Positions 1-8,350 of a stretch of DNA of 39,763 bases are shown in pieces (position 1 is the first letter of the stretch; each line of letters opens with the position of its first letter). Made by a program: the position numbers and the translations under genes. A model generated the notes under the pieces. The model searched no databases, was not told the origin of the DNA, and saw nothing but the letters and a program-made list of their open reading frames with translations. The DNA is taken from assembly GCA_018823795.1 (NCBI GenBank), contig JAHJGZ010000176.1, positions 1 to 39,763 on the forward strand, written 5' to 3'. This DNA comes from Candidatus Omnitrophota bacterium (GTDB lineage Bacteria > Omnitrophota > Omnitrophia > JAHJGZ01).

Positions 1-1
1 G

Positions 2-943
2 ACACCGGATCTTAAAACAATTGATGAAATTACGAGTGCTTTTAAACTAAAACCTACCCAGTTAGTAAAAACAATAATATATATGGCTGATGGCGACCCA
101 ATCGTATGTCTTGTGCGTGGCGACTGTGACATTTCAGAAGCAAAGTTGAGAAAAGCGATGAAAGCCCAATCAGTAACATTGGCTGATGAGAAAACTATAG
201 AAGAGGTAACCGGCGCACCGGTTGGTTTTGCCGGACCGGTTGGACTTACAAAGAAATGTTCGATTGTAGCCGATCACAGTGTGCGCGGGGTGAATAACTT
301 TGTCACCGGAGCTAATAAAAAAGATACCCATATGAAAAATGTTAATAGGGGGCGAGATTTCGAATGTACGATGTTTGCTGATATTCGGTACGTAAAAGAC
401 GGAGAACAGTGTCCCGCCTGCGCAAAGGGCTCGATTAAATTAGAACGTGCACTCGAGATTGGCCATGTTTTTAAGCTCGGTACAAAATACACAAAAGCGT
501 TAAAGGGAAAGTTTACAGACCAGGATAGTAAAGATAAAGATATTATCATGGGATGCTATGGTATTGGGGTAAATCGTATCATGGCTGCATGCATCGAACT
601 TCACCATGATGAAAAAGGGATTAAGTGGCCGCTTGCTATTGCGCCGTTTAAAGTATTACTTCTAACGGTCAATCAAACGCAAGAAAAAAGTGTCGCCTAT
701 ACCGAAAAACTCTACGATGAATTATGTTCACGGGGCGTGGATGTGTTGTGGGATGATCGTGACGTACGTGCCGGTGTTAAATTTAATGACGCAGATTTAA
801 TTGGCATACCTATGGTGATCGTTGTTGGAGACCGTAATTTAAAAGATGAAAAGGTAGAAATAAAGACCCGCCATGACGGTCAATCAAAACTCATTCCTGC
901 TCATGACGTTGAAAAAGAACTGAAGATACTACTCAGCAAATAG
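2..943 (+). CDS. proS: Prolyl-tRNA synthetase, C-terminal part (5' end outside window)
   Basis: Charges tRNA-Pro with proline in the cytoplasm. The frame is open from base 2, so the gene enters from outside the window; about 313 of the roughly 570 residues usual for the bacterial-type enzyme are present. The first ~100 residues look like the end of the YbaK-like editing insertion found in bacterial-type ProRS. The class II motif 3 region follows (GCYGIGVNRIMAA, arginine contacting ATP), then a C-terminal anticodon-binding domain beginning near KVLLLTVNQ and ending near the stop. The ATG at base 83 is internal and is not the start. The gene converges on rsmB with 10 nt between the two stops and no obvious terminator between them. 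The family assignment is secure; what lies upstream cannot be seen. Confidence 0.95.
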   Translation, partial: TPDLKTIDEITSAFKLKPTQLVKTIIYMADGDPIVCLVRGDCDISEAKLRKAMKAQSVTLADEKTIEEVTGAPVGFAGPVGLTKKCSIVADHSVRGVNNFVTGANKKDTHMKNVNRGRDFECTMFADIRYVKDGEQCPACAKGSIKLERALEIGHVFKLGTKYTKALKGKFTDQDSKDKDIIMGCYGIGVNRIMAACIELHHDEKGIKWPLAIAPFKVLLLTVNQTQEKSVAYTEKLYDELCSRGVDVLWDDRDVRAGVKFNDADLIGIPMVIVVGDRNLKDEKVEIKTRHDGQSKLIPAHDVEKELKILLSK

Positions 944-953
944 AATTACCGCA

Positions 954-2285
954 TTATCCGATCTTTTCAAATACCGCAACAAAAAAGCCATCGGTTTTAA
1001 AAAGCACGGGATCAATTCGAAATTGGTGTGATGTGATTTTTTGAGTAAATGAAGCGTGCGGAGTAAAAGATCCAGCTTCAAAATCACGATGGGTTTCAAG
1101 GAAACGCTTGACCACTCCTTCGTTTTCCTCCTCCTCGAGTGAACAGGTACAATAAAAAAGTCTCCCGAATTGTTTTAAAAAACGTGCGTACCTATCTAAT
1201 ATTTCTATATTTTTATCAGCATGTTGTTTGATAGACATAGGTGATAATTTCCATCTCAGCATAGGATCACGCCGAAGCCTGCCGGTCCCCGAACAGGGGG
1301 CGTCAATAATGATCATATCTGCTGAGAGGGTTTTAAATTGTTTATTAATGTTAGTGGAAAGTCGCGCTCGGTGAACATTCGTGACGCCTGCCCTCTGAAT
1401 CCTTTTTTCTAACTCTTGTATCATACTTTTTCGCGGATCGGTAGCTATAATGTTCCCTTTATTTTCCATCAAAGCAGCACAATGGAGTGTTTTGCCTCCT
1501 GAGCCGGCACAGACATCCCAGATATAATCAAAATGAGAAGGATTAATGATATAACCGATCAATTGACTTCCCTCATCCTGTATTTCAAAATATCCTTTTT
1601 TGAATTCGTCGGTATTATACAGTGATAGATCACTATCAATAAAGAGACCAGCAGGTGAAAGAGGACATGAACGGACCGTATGTCCTGCCGTAATAAGACG
1701 TTTCTTTAAATCGTTGCGTGAAACGAGTAATGTGTTGGCCCGAATTGTGAGTGGGGCCCGATGATTAAGAAAGGCACATAACGTTGTCGTCAGCTTTTTG
1801 CCGAATGTATGAGACCATTTTTTAACGAGCCACTCGGGAAATGAATGCATCAATGATAATTTTTCGTGCAATGATTTAAATCTGCATGAAGGCGGGAGCT
1901 TTCTTGTCCTGAGTAACGTCATACGAGGCGTACTGAAGGTGAGTTTACTCTCATTGCAAAAAGCTATCAATGTTTGAAAGGTGATTTCTTTATTAAAAAA
2001 AAGAGAAAGCGACATACACAGAGGTGTGTGGGTGTCAACATCTATATGGGGAAAAAGAAAATGAAACCATACTTCAGTACGTAATGTGTACCGTAGATGA
2101 GAAAAAAGAATCGTGCGGATTAATGTTCGATCACGTTTCCCGTACCGTTTTTGATGTGCGCGGAAATATGATGCAAGATAGACATCGAACGCCGTCGAAT
2201 CGCGTGGAATACCGTTTAAAATAGTAACCGATTCATTCAGCACTAGATTAAGAATGCCTTTTGAAATTATTTTATCTTCGATCAT
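954..2285 (-). CDS. rsmB: 16S rRNA (cytosine-C5) methyltransferase, RsmB/NOL1/NOP2/sun family
   Basis: A SAM-dependent enzyme that methylates C5 of a cytosine in 16S rRNA (C967 in E. coli). The 443 residues match the usual RsmB length. The N-terminal ~140 residues look like a degenerate NusB-type RNA-binding domain. The methyltransferase core follows, with SAM motif I at about residues 257-263 (DVCAGSGG), motif IV DAPCSGTG (Cys331, which releases product) and motif VI CTCSLEEEE (Cys381, the expected nucleophile). Both cysteines required by m5C RNA methyltransferases are present. The start is supported by GGAG just upstream on the minus strand. It is transcribed divergently from the PPC-domain gene. 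Target specificity (RsmB rather than RsmF) is inferred from the NusB-like N-terminus. Confidence 0.9.
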   Translation of the reverse strand: MIEDKIISKGILNLVLNESVTILNGIPRDSTAFDVYLASYFRAHQKRYGKRDRTLIRTILFSHLRYTLRTEVWFHFLFPHIDVDTHTPLCMSLSLFFNKEITFQTLIAFCNESKLTFSTPRMTLLRTRKLPPSCRFKSLHEKLSLMHSFPEWLVKKWSHTFGKKLTTTLCAFLNHRAPLTIRANTLLVSRNDLKKRLITAGHTVRSCPLSPAGLFIDSDLSLYNTDEFKKGYFEIQDEGSQLIGYIINPSHFDYIWDVCAGSGGKTLHCAALMENKGNIIATDPRKSMIQELEKRIQRAGVTNVHRARLSTNINKQFKTLSADMIIIDAPCSGTGRLRRDPMLRWKLSPMSIKQHADKNIEILDRYARFLKQFGRLFYCTCSLEEEENEGVVKRFLETHRDFEAGSFTPHASFTQKITSHQFRIDPVLFKTDGFFVAVFEKIG

Positions 2286-2310
2286 TTCTCCGCGTTCCGC
2301 GTAAAAAAGT

Positions 2311-2339
2311 TTGCTGTATTATCAATGTTATATTATACT
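2311..2339 (+). promoter_or_regulatory. Predicted sigma70-type promoter for the PPC/glgX operon
   Basis: TTGCTG (2311-2316) and TATACT (2334-2339) are separated by exactly 17 nt. Transcription should begin near 2346, leaving a short leader with AGGAG before the ATG at 2361. It lies in the gap between divergent rsmB and the PPC gene. Confidence 0.6.
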
Positions 2340-2360
2340 ATAATCAACAAGGAGATAAAT

Positions 2361-2798
2361 ATGAAATTTACAGAAGGCACTATCGGTCGTGTGTTTATAC
2401 TCAAATTTGACCATGGCGATGACTTTCAAGCCGAGATAACTAACTTTTGTACAGAAAAGAATATACGCGCAGGACAAGTGCAGTTCTTAGGTGCCATAAA
2501 AAAAAGTAATGTTGTTGTCGGTCCCAAGACACCAGAGATCCCACCGGAGCCGGTCTGGGCTGAATTTGACAGTCCCCACGAAGTAGTCGGGTATGGTACT
2601 ATTTTTTGGAAAGGGGATGAACCGGCAGTGCATATGCATACCGTGTTCTCCTATAAAGATAAAGCATTCCTCGGGTGTATTAGAAAAGAGACGGAAGTAT
2701 TCATCGTTATAGAAGCAGTTATTATTGAATTTTCAGGTGTTACGATTACGCGAGAAAAAGATCCTACAACAGGTCTCGCGTTGATGAAAATTAAATAA
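2361..2798 (+). CDS. PPC (DUF296) domain protein
   Basis: A small single-domain protein of 145 residues. It matches the PPC/DUF296 fold found alone in bacteria and archaea and fused to AT-hooks in plant DNA-binding proteins. The conserved features are the early glycine-rich strand (RVFILKFDHGDD), the AGQVQFLGAI segment and a His-x-His motif (HMHTVFS) that can bind metal. I start at 2361, not at an ATG 36 nt upstream, because AAGGAGAT sits 6-12 nt before it and the upstream Met overlaps the predicted -10 region. No AT-hook is visible, so a DNA-binding role is not shown. It lies 6 nt upstream of glgX and is probably co-transcribed with it. The molecular function of bacterial PPC proteins is poorly known. 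Confidence 0.85.
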   Translation: MKFTEGTIGRVFILKFDHGDDFQAEITNFCTEKNIRAGQVQFLGAIKKSNVVVGPKTPEIPPEPVWAEFDSPHEVVGYGTIFWKGDEPAVHMHTVFSYKDKAFLGCIRKETEVFIVIEAVIIEFSGVTITREKDPTTGLALMKIK

Positions 2799-2804
2799 AG
2801 ACAA

Positions 2805-4928
2805 ATGCCAAGCGATAAGAAATCAGCGACGGTTACCATCAAGACCGGTAATTACCACGGACGGCAACTAAAAGTCGATCCAGGTTCTCCTATTCCTTTT
2901 GGCGCGACGGCCCATCATGATGGAATAAATTTTTCTCTTTTTTCAAGGAATGCCAAAGCCGTATCTATTATTTTATCACTGCCTGAGTCAGCTGACCCTC
3001 TTGTTGAAATTCCGTTTGATGAAGACTGTAATAAAACCGGTGATGTGTGGCATATGTTTATTGCCCAGTTGCCACCAGGTGTTCAATATGCGTACCGGAT
3101 AGCAGGGGAATACAATTCTCAACGGGGACTTTATTATGACGAGAAAAAACTTTTAATCGATCCATTTGCACGATTGTTGAGTGGTGTTGAAAAATGGGGA
3201 GAGCCACGAGGAGTTCTTCGCTGCGGTATCGTGCAGGAAATATTTGACTGGGAAAATGACCGCCCGATTAACCGTCCGCTGAAAGATTCTATAATTTATG
3301 AAATGCATGTGCGCGGGTTTACTCAACATAAATCATCCGGCGTTGATAATCCCGGAACGTTCATGGGGATCGTTGAAAAGATTCCGTATTTAAAGAAACT
3401 AGGGATTACCGCCGTTGAATTAATGCCGATAAATGAATTTGATGAAAATGATTGTTTGTTTACCCATCCAAAGACCGGCGAGAAATTAAAAAATTATTGG
3501 GGTTATAATAGTATTGCTTTTTTTGCGCCAAAAGCTTCTTTTGCCGCAAGCGTTGCCGTGTCAGGACAGGTAGAAGAGTTTAAACGAATGGTGCGTGCCC
3601 TTCACAAAGAAGGGATCGAAGTCATTCTCGACGTCGTGTTTAATCACACGGCAGAAGGAAATGAAAAAGGAAGTACTGTTTCGTTTCGCGGAATAGAAAA
3701 CGCTGTTTATTATTTACTTGATGAGCGTTATCACTATAAAAATTATTCAGGGTGCGGCAATACTATGAATTGCAATCATCCAATTGTTCGTGAAATGATT
3801 CTACATTGTTTACGGTATTGGGTGAGTGAAATGCATGTTGATGGTTTTCGTTTTGATTTGGCTTCTATTCTCGGCCGTGACGAAAACGGCAATGTGCTGT
3901 CAAATCCGCCTGTTCTCGAGGCCATTGCACAAGATCCGGTCCTTTCTGGTACAAAGATTATCGCGGAGGCATGGGATGCGGCAGGACTTTATCAAGTAGG
4001 ACAGTTTCCGGCATGGAAGCGATGGGGAGAGTGGAACGATAAATATCGTGACTCTATCCGCCGATTTATAAAAGGTGATAGTGGGGTGGTAGGAGAAATA
4101 GCAACGCGCGTAGCCGGTAGTTCCGATCTGTATCAGGCATCAGGCCGTAAACCCTATCATTCAATAAATTACGTTACCTGCCATGATGGTTTTACGTTAT
4201 TCGATTGTGTTTCGTACAATGAAAAACATAATAAAGACAACGGTGAAAATAACGGGGATGGCCATTCTTTGAATCATAGCTGGAATTGCGGTGCCGAAGG
4301 TAAAACGCGACGTCCACTTATTAATAAATTACGAAAACGTCAGATAAAGAATTTCATTGCACTCCTGATGGTATCGCAGGGAACGCCTATGGTGCTTGCC
4401 GGCGATGAAGTTGGCAGAACGCAAAAAGGAAATAATAATGCGTATTGTCAGGACAATGAATTAAGCTGGCTCGATTGGTCACTTATGAATGAACACGAAG
4501 ACATATTTAACTTTATGAAGGAAATGATTCGATTTCGTAAAATGAATTCGCTCCTGCGGCGCGAGGATTTTTTTACGGGACAGAGTGGTGGTGAGCATGA
4601 ATTACCCGATATCACGTGGCATGGAACACGATTGCGTAAACCAAATTTTCAGCAGGGATCGCACTCGTTAGCTTTTCATATTTCCGGAAAAATAATTACT
4701 CCCGGTGAAAGCAGTGATATATATGTTGCGATCAATGCATCCAAAAAATCCCTTATGTTTAGCGTACCGTCACTTAATAAGCATGAATGGCATTTAAAGG
4801 TTGATACATCGAAAGACGCGCCTCATGAAATATATCGTGCGGGTAAGGAACCGCGTATAGGATTTCAAAAGTCATATCCGGTTAAGCCGCATGCACTGAT
4901 AATATTAGTTGGGCGGAACGAGACATAA
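2805..4928 (+). CDS. glgX: Glycogen debranching enzyme GlgX (GH13 isoamylase type)
   Basis: Hydrolyses alpha-1,6 branches of glycogen or limit dextrin in the cytoplasm. The 707 residues match the family length. A CBM48-like N-terminal domain covers about residues 25-130, followed by the GH13 barrel. The four signature regions are visible: DVVFNHT (276-282), GFRFDLA with nucleophile Asp351, IIAEAWD with acid/base Glu388, and TCHDGF with His460-Asp461. The C-terminal ~150 residues form the usual beta domain. It sits between the PPC gene (6 nt upstream) and an outer-membrane protein gene (2 nt downstream). No other glycogen gene is in the window. GlgX and TreX isoamylases are close relatives, so exact branch-length preference is not decided. 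Confidence 0.93.
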   Translation: MPSDKKSATVTIKTGNYHGRQLKVDPGSPIPFGATAHHDGINFSLFSRNAKAVSIILSLPESADPLVEIPFDEDCNKTGDVWHMFIAQLPPGVQYAYRIAGEYNSQRGLYYDEKKLLIDPFARLLSGVEKWGEPRGVLRCGIVQEIFDWENDRPINRPLKDSIIYEMHVRGFTQHKSSGVDNPGTFMGIVEKIPYLKKLGITAVELMPINEFDENDCLFTHPKTGEKLKNYWGYNSIAFFAPKASFAASVAVSGQVEEFKRMVRALHKEGIEVILDVVFNHTAEGNEKGSTVSFRGIENAVYYLLDERYHYKNYSGCGNTMNCNHPIVREMILHCLRYWVSEMHVDGFRFDLASILGRDENGNVLSNPPVLEAIAQDPVLSGTKIIAEAWDAAGLYQVGQFPAWKRWGEWNDKYRDSIRRFIKGDSGVVGEIATRVAGSSDLYQASGRKPYHSINYVTCHDGFTLFDCVSYNEKHNKDNGENNGDGHSLNHSWNCGAEGKTRRPLINKLRKRQIKNFIALLMVSQGTPMVLAGDEVGRTQKGNNNAYCQDNELSWLDWSLMNEHEDIFNFMKEMIRFRKMNSLLRREDFFTGQSGGEHELPDITWHGTRLRKPNFQQGSHSLAFHISGKIITPGESSDIYVAINASKKSLMFSVPSLNKHEWHLKVDTSKDAPHEIYRAGKEPRIGFQKSYPVKPHALIILVGRNET

Positions 4929-4930
4929 AA

Positions 4931-6619
4931 ATGCTAATAAAAAAGGGTGCTGTGCGTAGAAAAAAAATTACTATTAAGATAGTATCAATAGGGATTTTAA
5001 TTTTCTGTGTGTGTATCTTTTTTCATTATTCGGTGTATGGCGCGGGGGTTGATGTGCGTTATCAGCCACTGTTAGAAAAAAACAGCATTTTGTACAGCGG
5101 AAAATGGCATTACTTCAGTTTGTCTGAGCGTGGGGAACACGGTAATCCTGCCTATGGACATTTTGATGCCAGCCCACGTTTTTCTTCATTAGAAAACCTG
5201 ATTACCTATGCACCCTTTTCCTATTTAGAATTGAACGTGGGCTACGAAGAAACACTCCCGAGTGATTATAAAATATCGATTTATAATCCACAGGGCAACG
5301 TGGCAGAAGAACAATCATACAACATTAATTATTTTCGTGATTATTATGTTGGGCTGCGGGCGCGCAGTCAAACGGTAGAATTATTCGCAGATTTTTTAGA
5401 AAAAAATCAAAAGGCTCGTTGGAATTGGTCAACTATGCCCAATAAGCCGCATTATTATAGTTATATTCGCAGCCATTATGAGGATATACGAGGGGGCGTA
5501 CGCTTTCTTTCGAAAAGCGATGAAGAAGTGGCTGATGTGTCACATCTTTCTCAATTTATAACACCACTGCTTAAACAAAATCAAATAAACGTAGAAGGTG
5601 AGCTTGAATATAGGAATGGAAATATACGGAGAAACAGCTATTATGATACCTTCTCACGATTTGATAATTTTTATCATACCTTGCGTCCGCACGTGACACC
5701 GAAAATTACGTTACGCTATGGCATTCATGATGAAATAGAGCTTGAAAGTGGCGTGGCCTATACCACCCCTTTTAAATATGCATTTACGCATCATAAGCCT
5801 GACGGCGCATCCCTTTTTACAACCGGTACCTATCAGTTGAAAGATTCATGGTATATTCCTTTCAAAATGCGCTATCGTCCCGTTGACGAGTTTGAGTTTA
5901 TGGTTTCATCCGATTTTAATTTCATAACTCAAAAACTAAATTATTATACGCAAGTCGATACTACAAATCAGACACGTTATCCCTATAAAGAGTTAAACGC
6001 GTACAGAATTAAACCTACCGCGAAGCTGACCTATTTATATCGTAATGAGCGAGAAAAGCGACAGGATGCCTTTTTGTCCGTCACAAAGGATTTACTGCTC
6101 AGAAATCAATTCATGGTCGAGTTATTGTATCAACGAGACATAGTGCATCTCAGTAAAGAAGAGAATAACGGAGCGCTCAATATTATTGATCCCTATAATG
6201 CTTTTTTATATCCGCTGGATTCTTTTGTCGCGGGGACAGAATACGCAACGTTCCTCGCAGGAAATGGGTCGCACCTTGCAGCGAATGTACTCCCACAAAA
6301 TTATGACAGATTTGAGACAACACTTTCTTATGGCATAACCGATACGATTAATGCCGGCGTAAAAGGCGGATTTAATACCGGCAGCGCATTTAGTCATTTT
6401 ATTGTGGATGATCTGAGTGCACGGTTTTATAAAATAGATCCGTATTTTTATTTTGATTTTGGGTGTGATTGGCAGATGACTCACAATAGCTTAATGTCGC
6501 TTAAATCTCATTTTGTTCCACGCTATACGACCATTGTTGATCGTGAAGGGCATTCCAACCTCTATAAAGCTGAGAATAGATACTTTAATATTTCCCTTGG
6601 CTTAACGTTTCTTTTCTAA
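4931..6619 (+). CDS. Predicted outer-membrane beta-barrel protein, unknown function
   Basis: I do not recognise a named family. The 562 residues begin with a basic stretch and a hydrophobic segment (about residues 14-37) that reads as a signal peptide ending near YGAG. The rest is rich in Tyr, Phe, Asn and alternating hydrophobic/polar residues, as in transmembrane beta strands. The last residues (FNISLGLTFLF) form an amphipathic strand ending in Phe, the classic BAM recognition signal. A barrel exported to the outer membrane is therefore likely. It starts 2 nt after glgX with only a weak ribosome site (GGCGGAACGAG), which suggests translational coupling. A link to carbohydrate uptake would be a guess based on position alone. 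It converges on the minus-strand Pro-Glu-repeat gene. Confidence 0.7.
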   Translation: MLIKKGAVRRKKITIKIVSIGILIFCVCIFFHYSVYGAGVDVRYQPLLEKNSILYSGKWHYFSLSERGEHGNPAYGHFDASPRFSSLENLITYAPFSYLELNVGYEETLPSDYKISIYNPQGNVAEEQSYNINYFRDYYVGLRARSQTVELFADFLEKNQKARWNWSTMPNKPHYYSYIRSHYEDIRGGVRFLSKSDEEVADVSHLSQFITPLLKQNQINVEGELEYRNGNIRRNSYYDTFSRFDNFYHTLRPHVTPKITLRYGIHDEIELESGVAYTTPFKYAFTHHKPDGASLFTTGTYQLKDSWYIPFKMRYRPVDEFEFMVSSDFNFITQKLNYYTQVDTTNQTRYPYKELNAYRIKPTAKLTYLYRNEREKRQDAFLSVTKDLLLRNQFMVELLYQRDIVHLSKEENNGALNIIDPYNAFLYPLDSFVAGTEYATFLAGNGSHLAANVLPQNYDRFETTLSYGITDTINAGVKGGFNTGSAFSHFIVDDLSARFYKIDPYFYFDFGCDWQMTHNSLMSLKSHFVPRYTTIVDREGHSNLYKAENRYFNISLGLTFLF

Positions 6620-6684
6620 TTGTAAAAACAACGACGCAGACCATCGCGTTGAGAAGCTCATTAGTTTGTATTCTGTATGTAATC

Positions 6685-7401
6685 TTAGAGGGGCGGTTCT
6701 GGAATAGGAGGGGGTTCTGGTTCTGGATCAGGTATAGGAGGCTCATCAGGCTCGGGCTCCAGAACAGGAGGCTCTTCAGGTTCTGGCTCCAGAACAGGAG
6801 GCTCTTCAGGTTCTGGCTCTGGTTGAGGCTCTGGTTCAGGTTCTGGTACAGGTTCAGGAACCGGCTCAGGCTCTGGTACTGGCTCAGGCTCTGGTTCGGG
6901 CTCTGGAGTTTTAATCTGTCTGCCTCTATTGCCGTATAATTCTTTCCGATCTGAATCTTTATCATGGCCAAACGGATCAAGCATGTCTACTTTTCCTCTA
7001 TTGCCTTGTCCTCGCGTATCATGAGGATTCCATGACCAACGAGATTTATTGAGTTTTTCAAGGGAATTATTTAAATGCAGTAATAATTTTTTGTCATGCT
7101 CTTTTTTGATATGTTTTAATATTGTTTTAGCACTTTTGACGTGTTTGATAGCAGAAATAGTTCTTTGTTCTCTTAAATGTTTCTTTCTTTCTTTTGCAAC
7201 CTGATGTACGCATTTTTCTTGTGCCTTCGTGATTTTTTTATCGACATGATCTGACTTATCCTTCTGGTCTTTTTTTTCTTCCTTTTTCTGACCGTTATTA
7301 TTTTTTTCCTTCCCTTGGGAGGCACTATACACAGGGGCACAGACCAAGCTCAGTGACAGCAGAGCGATAAGTGCGATGTGTAATAATTTTGACAGCTTCA
7401 T
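6685..7401 (-). CDS. Secreted Lys/Glu-rich protein with C-terminal Pro-Glu repeats, under a c-di-GMP riboswitch
   Basis: About 238 residues in three parts. A signal peptide (MKLSKLL to about VYSAS) is followed by a strongly charged, probably helical domain of ~110 residues rich in Lys, Glu, Gln and Asp. The last ~75 residues are Pro-Glu-Pro repeats with Val, Leu or Gln inserts, like the stiff periplasm-spanning arm of TonB or surface stalk proteins. The start at 7401 is set by an almost perfect GGAGGTGAT eight nucleotides upstream; an in-frame ATG at 7428 lies inside the terminator stem. Expression is probably controlled by the c-di-GMP aptamer and terminator at 7415-7562. No catalytic motif is visible. 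A structural role at the envelope, in adhesion or matrix, fits c-di-GMP control but is inference. Confidence 0.75.
   Translation of the reverse strand: MKLSKLLHIALIALLSLSLVCAPVYSASQGKEKNNNGQKKEEKKDQKDKSDHVDKKITKAQEKCVHQVAKERKKHLREQRTISAIKHVKSAKTILKHIKKEHDKKLLLHLNNSLEKLNKSRWSWNPHDTRGQGNRGKVDMLDPFGHDKDSDRKELYGNRGRQIKTPEPEPEPEPVPEPEPVPEPVPEPEPEPQPEPEPEEPPVLEPEPEEPPVLEPEPDEPPIPDPEPEPPPIPEPPL
6690..6910. repeat. Low-complexity hexamer-like repeat including a perfect 30-bp tandem duplication
   Basis: DNA of roughly 6-nt period (GGTTCT/GGCTCT variants) encodes Pro-Glu pairs on the minus strand. Inside it a 30-bp unit at 6755-6784 is repeated exactly at 6785-6814, giving two copies of a 10-residue [10 protein letters not shown]-like block. 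Several reading frames stay open here because of the repeat, which explains the spurious overlapping ORFs. Confidence 0.85.
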
Positions 7402-7414
7402 ATGTATCACCTCC

Positions 7415-7453
7415 AAAAAAATTCCCACTTCCTATGAATTCGTAAGAAGTGGG
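7415..7453 (-). terminator. Intrinsic terminator between riboswitch aptamer and coding region
   Basis: On the minus strand CCCACTTC (7453-7446) pairs with GAAGTGGG (7431-7424) in an 8-bp perfect stem. After two A residues a run of seven T follows (7421-7415). It lies directly before the ribosome site GGAGGTGAT, so read-through is required for expression of the secreted protein. Confidence 0.88.
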
Positions 7454-7478
7454 ACGTACACCATAAACTAATGTTTTT

Positions 7479-7562
7479 TGGTAACCTGGCGGTCCTTAAT
7501 ATTCCGCTCTTAAGGATCCATGGCTTTGCGTCCTCCTCTTACGAAGAGTTTGCCTTTATCAC
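7479..7562 (-). ncRNA. Cyclic di-GMP-I (GEMM-I) riboswitch aptamer
   Basis: The minus strand carries the hallmark GEMM-I pieces in order. AAAGGCAAAC comes first, then a short P2 hairpin (CTCTT/AAGAG), then GGACGCAAAGCC, then a P3 stem (GGATCCTTAA pairing with TTAAGGACC) and finally GCCAGGTTACC. These match the conserved core of c-di-GMP-I riboswitches. The base that I align with G20 of the Vibrio Vc2 aptamer is G, which fits c-di-GMP rather than the cGAMP-selective A20 variants; the alignment was made by eye. The P2 loop does not look like a GNRA tetraloop. An intrinsic terminator 25 nt downstream gives a transcriptional expression platform. Whether ligand turns the gene on or off cannot be read with certainty. 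Confidence 0.9.
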
Positions 7563-7593
7563 TAACATTATTACCTACACTTTTTCTAATTAA

Positions 7594-7622
7594 AGTATGC
7601 CACCAAATGCCACAATGGTCAA
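7594..7622 (-). promoter_or_regulatory. Predicted promoter of the riboswitch transcript, with direct repeats
   Basis: On the minus strand TTGACC (7622-7617) and CATACT (7599-7594) are 17 nt apart, so transcription should begin about 7586, shortly before the aptamer. The spacer holds two GTGGCA copies 10 bp apart (7613-7608 and 7603-7598). A tandem ATATTGAC pair overlaps the -35 (7633-7618). These repeats could be activator or repressor sites. Confidence 0.5.
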
Positions 7623-7695
7623 TATGTCAATATGGCCCACAGGTGTTAAGTTTCTTATTTACAACAAGATATAAAAATAAATAATCATTTTTTTC

Positions 7696-7723
7696 TTGAC
7701 TTATTGTGTGCGTTCTATATGAT
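7696..7723 (+). promoter_or_regulatory. Predicted promoter giving a leaderless or nearly leaderless mRNA
   Basis: TTGACT (7696-7701) and TATGAT (7718-7723) are 16 nt apart. The expected start near 7730 is only 1-2 nt before the ATG at 7732, and no ribosome site precedes that ATG. Confidence 0.55.
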
Positions 7724-7731
7724 TTGTAATA

Positions 7732-8328
7732 ATGAACAAAATACTACTCTTAGTTATAGTATGTTGCTTCTCTTCGACTACTGTATTGGCTCAAACTGCT
7801 GAGGTGAAAAGAAGAATTAATGAAGAGAAACGAGAAAGCCTACAAACGACGGAGACTTTTTCCCATGAAAAGGAATCACAAAGGGTAGATACTACAGATA
7901 CTCCACAATCTCGTTATTTCAATGAATTACTTACCAAAAGGGTTGTTTCGCTTGCTGATGCGTGTCAGGGGCTTGTTATTCTCATGGAAGTCGATAATGA
8001 ATACCGTGATTTCAACTCTCAGCTATCTTTTTTACGAAGGGAAGAAATAGTGCCGGTAACAATCCCCTCAGATGTCAATCAAAACAAACCGCTCCGCAAA
8101 GGCCTTGCAGCTATACTGTTTTGCCGCATGCTTAATGTTAAAGGGGGTATATGGATTCATCTGTTTGGACTACGTGAACGGTATGCGCTGAGGGAATTAG
8201 TCCATGAAAGAATAATGTCATCCGGTTATGTGCACGAACGCGTTAATGGGGAAGAACTCATTGTGATGTTAATCAATGCAGCTGATTATTTAAGCAAAAA
8301 TAAATATAATGAGCCTACCGTTGGCTAA
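7732..8328 (+). CDS. Exported protein of unknown function, partner of the downstream porin
   Basis: 198 residues with a clear signal peptide (MNKILLLVIV to VLAQ). The mature N-terminus has a charged motif, RRINEEKRESL followed by TE and KE. The following porin gene carries a closely similar motif at the same place. After a Thr/Ser-rich linker, residues ~60-190 form a compact domain with conserved-looking helices (SLADACQGLVILM, RKGLAAILFCRML, RERYALRELVHERIM). I do not recognise the family. It begins 22 nt before the porin and probably shares a transcript with it. The ATG has no Shine-Dalgarno sequence and lies next to a strong promoter. A periplasmic accessory role for the porin is inference from pairing and the shared motif. 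Confidence 0.65.
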   Translation: MNKILLLVIVCCFSSTTVLAQTAEVKRRINEEKRESLQTTETFSHEKESQRVDTTDTPQSRYFNELLTKRVVSLADACQGLVILMEVDNEYRDFNSQLSFLRREEIVPVTIPSDVNQNKPLRKGLAAILFCRMLNVKGGIWIHLFGLRERYALRELVHERIMSSGYVHERVNGEELIVMLINAADYLSKNKYNEPTVG

Positions 8329-8350
8329 AAAAATAATATAACAAAATCGT

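Noticed and set aside
6585-6980. Open frames on both strands over the Pro-Glu repeat (6585-6980 minus, 6649-6939 plus)
   Set aside because: They are products of the 6-nt-period repeat, with biased composition (Leu/Gln/Asn or Phe/Trp/Arg), no ribosome site and no signal sequence; the 6685-7401 minus frame has signal peptide, ribosome site and riboswitch.
7594-7622. sigma54-type promoter (GG/GC elements) before the riboswitch
   Set aside because: The GG and GC pairs are 9 nt apart, not the 10 nt required; the sigma70-type pair with 17-nt spacing fits better.
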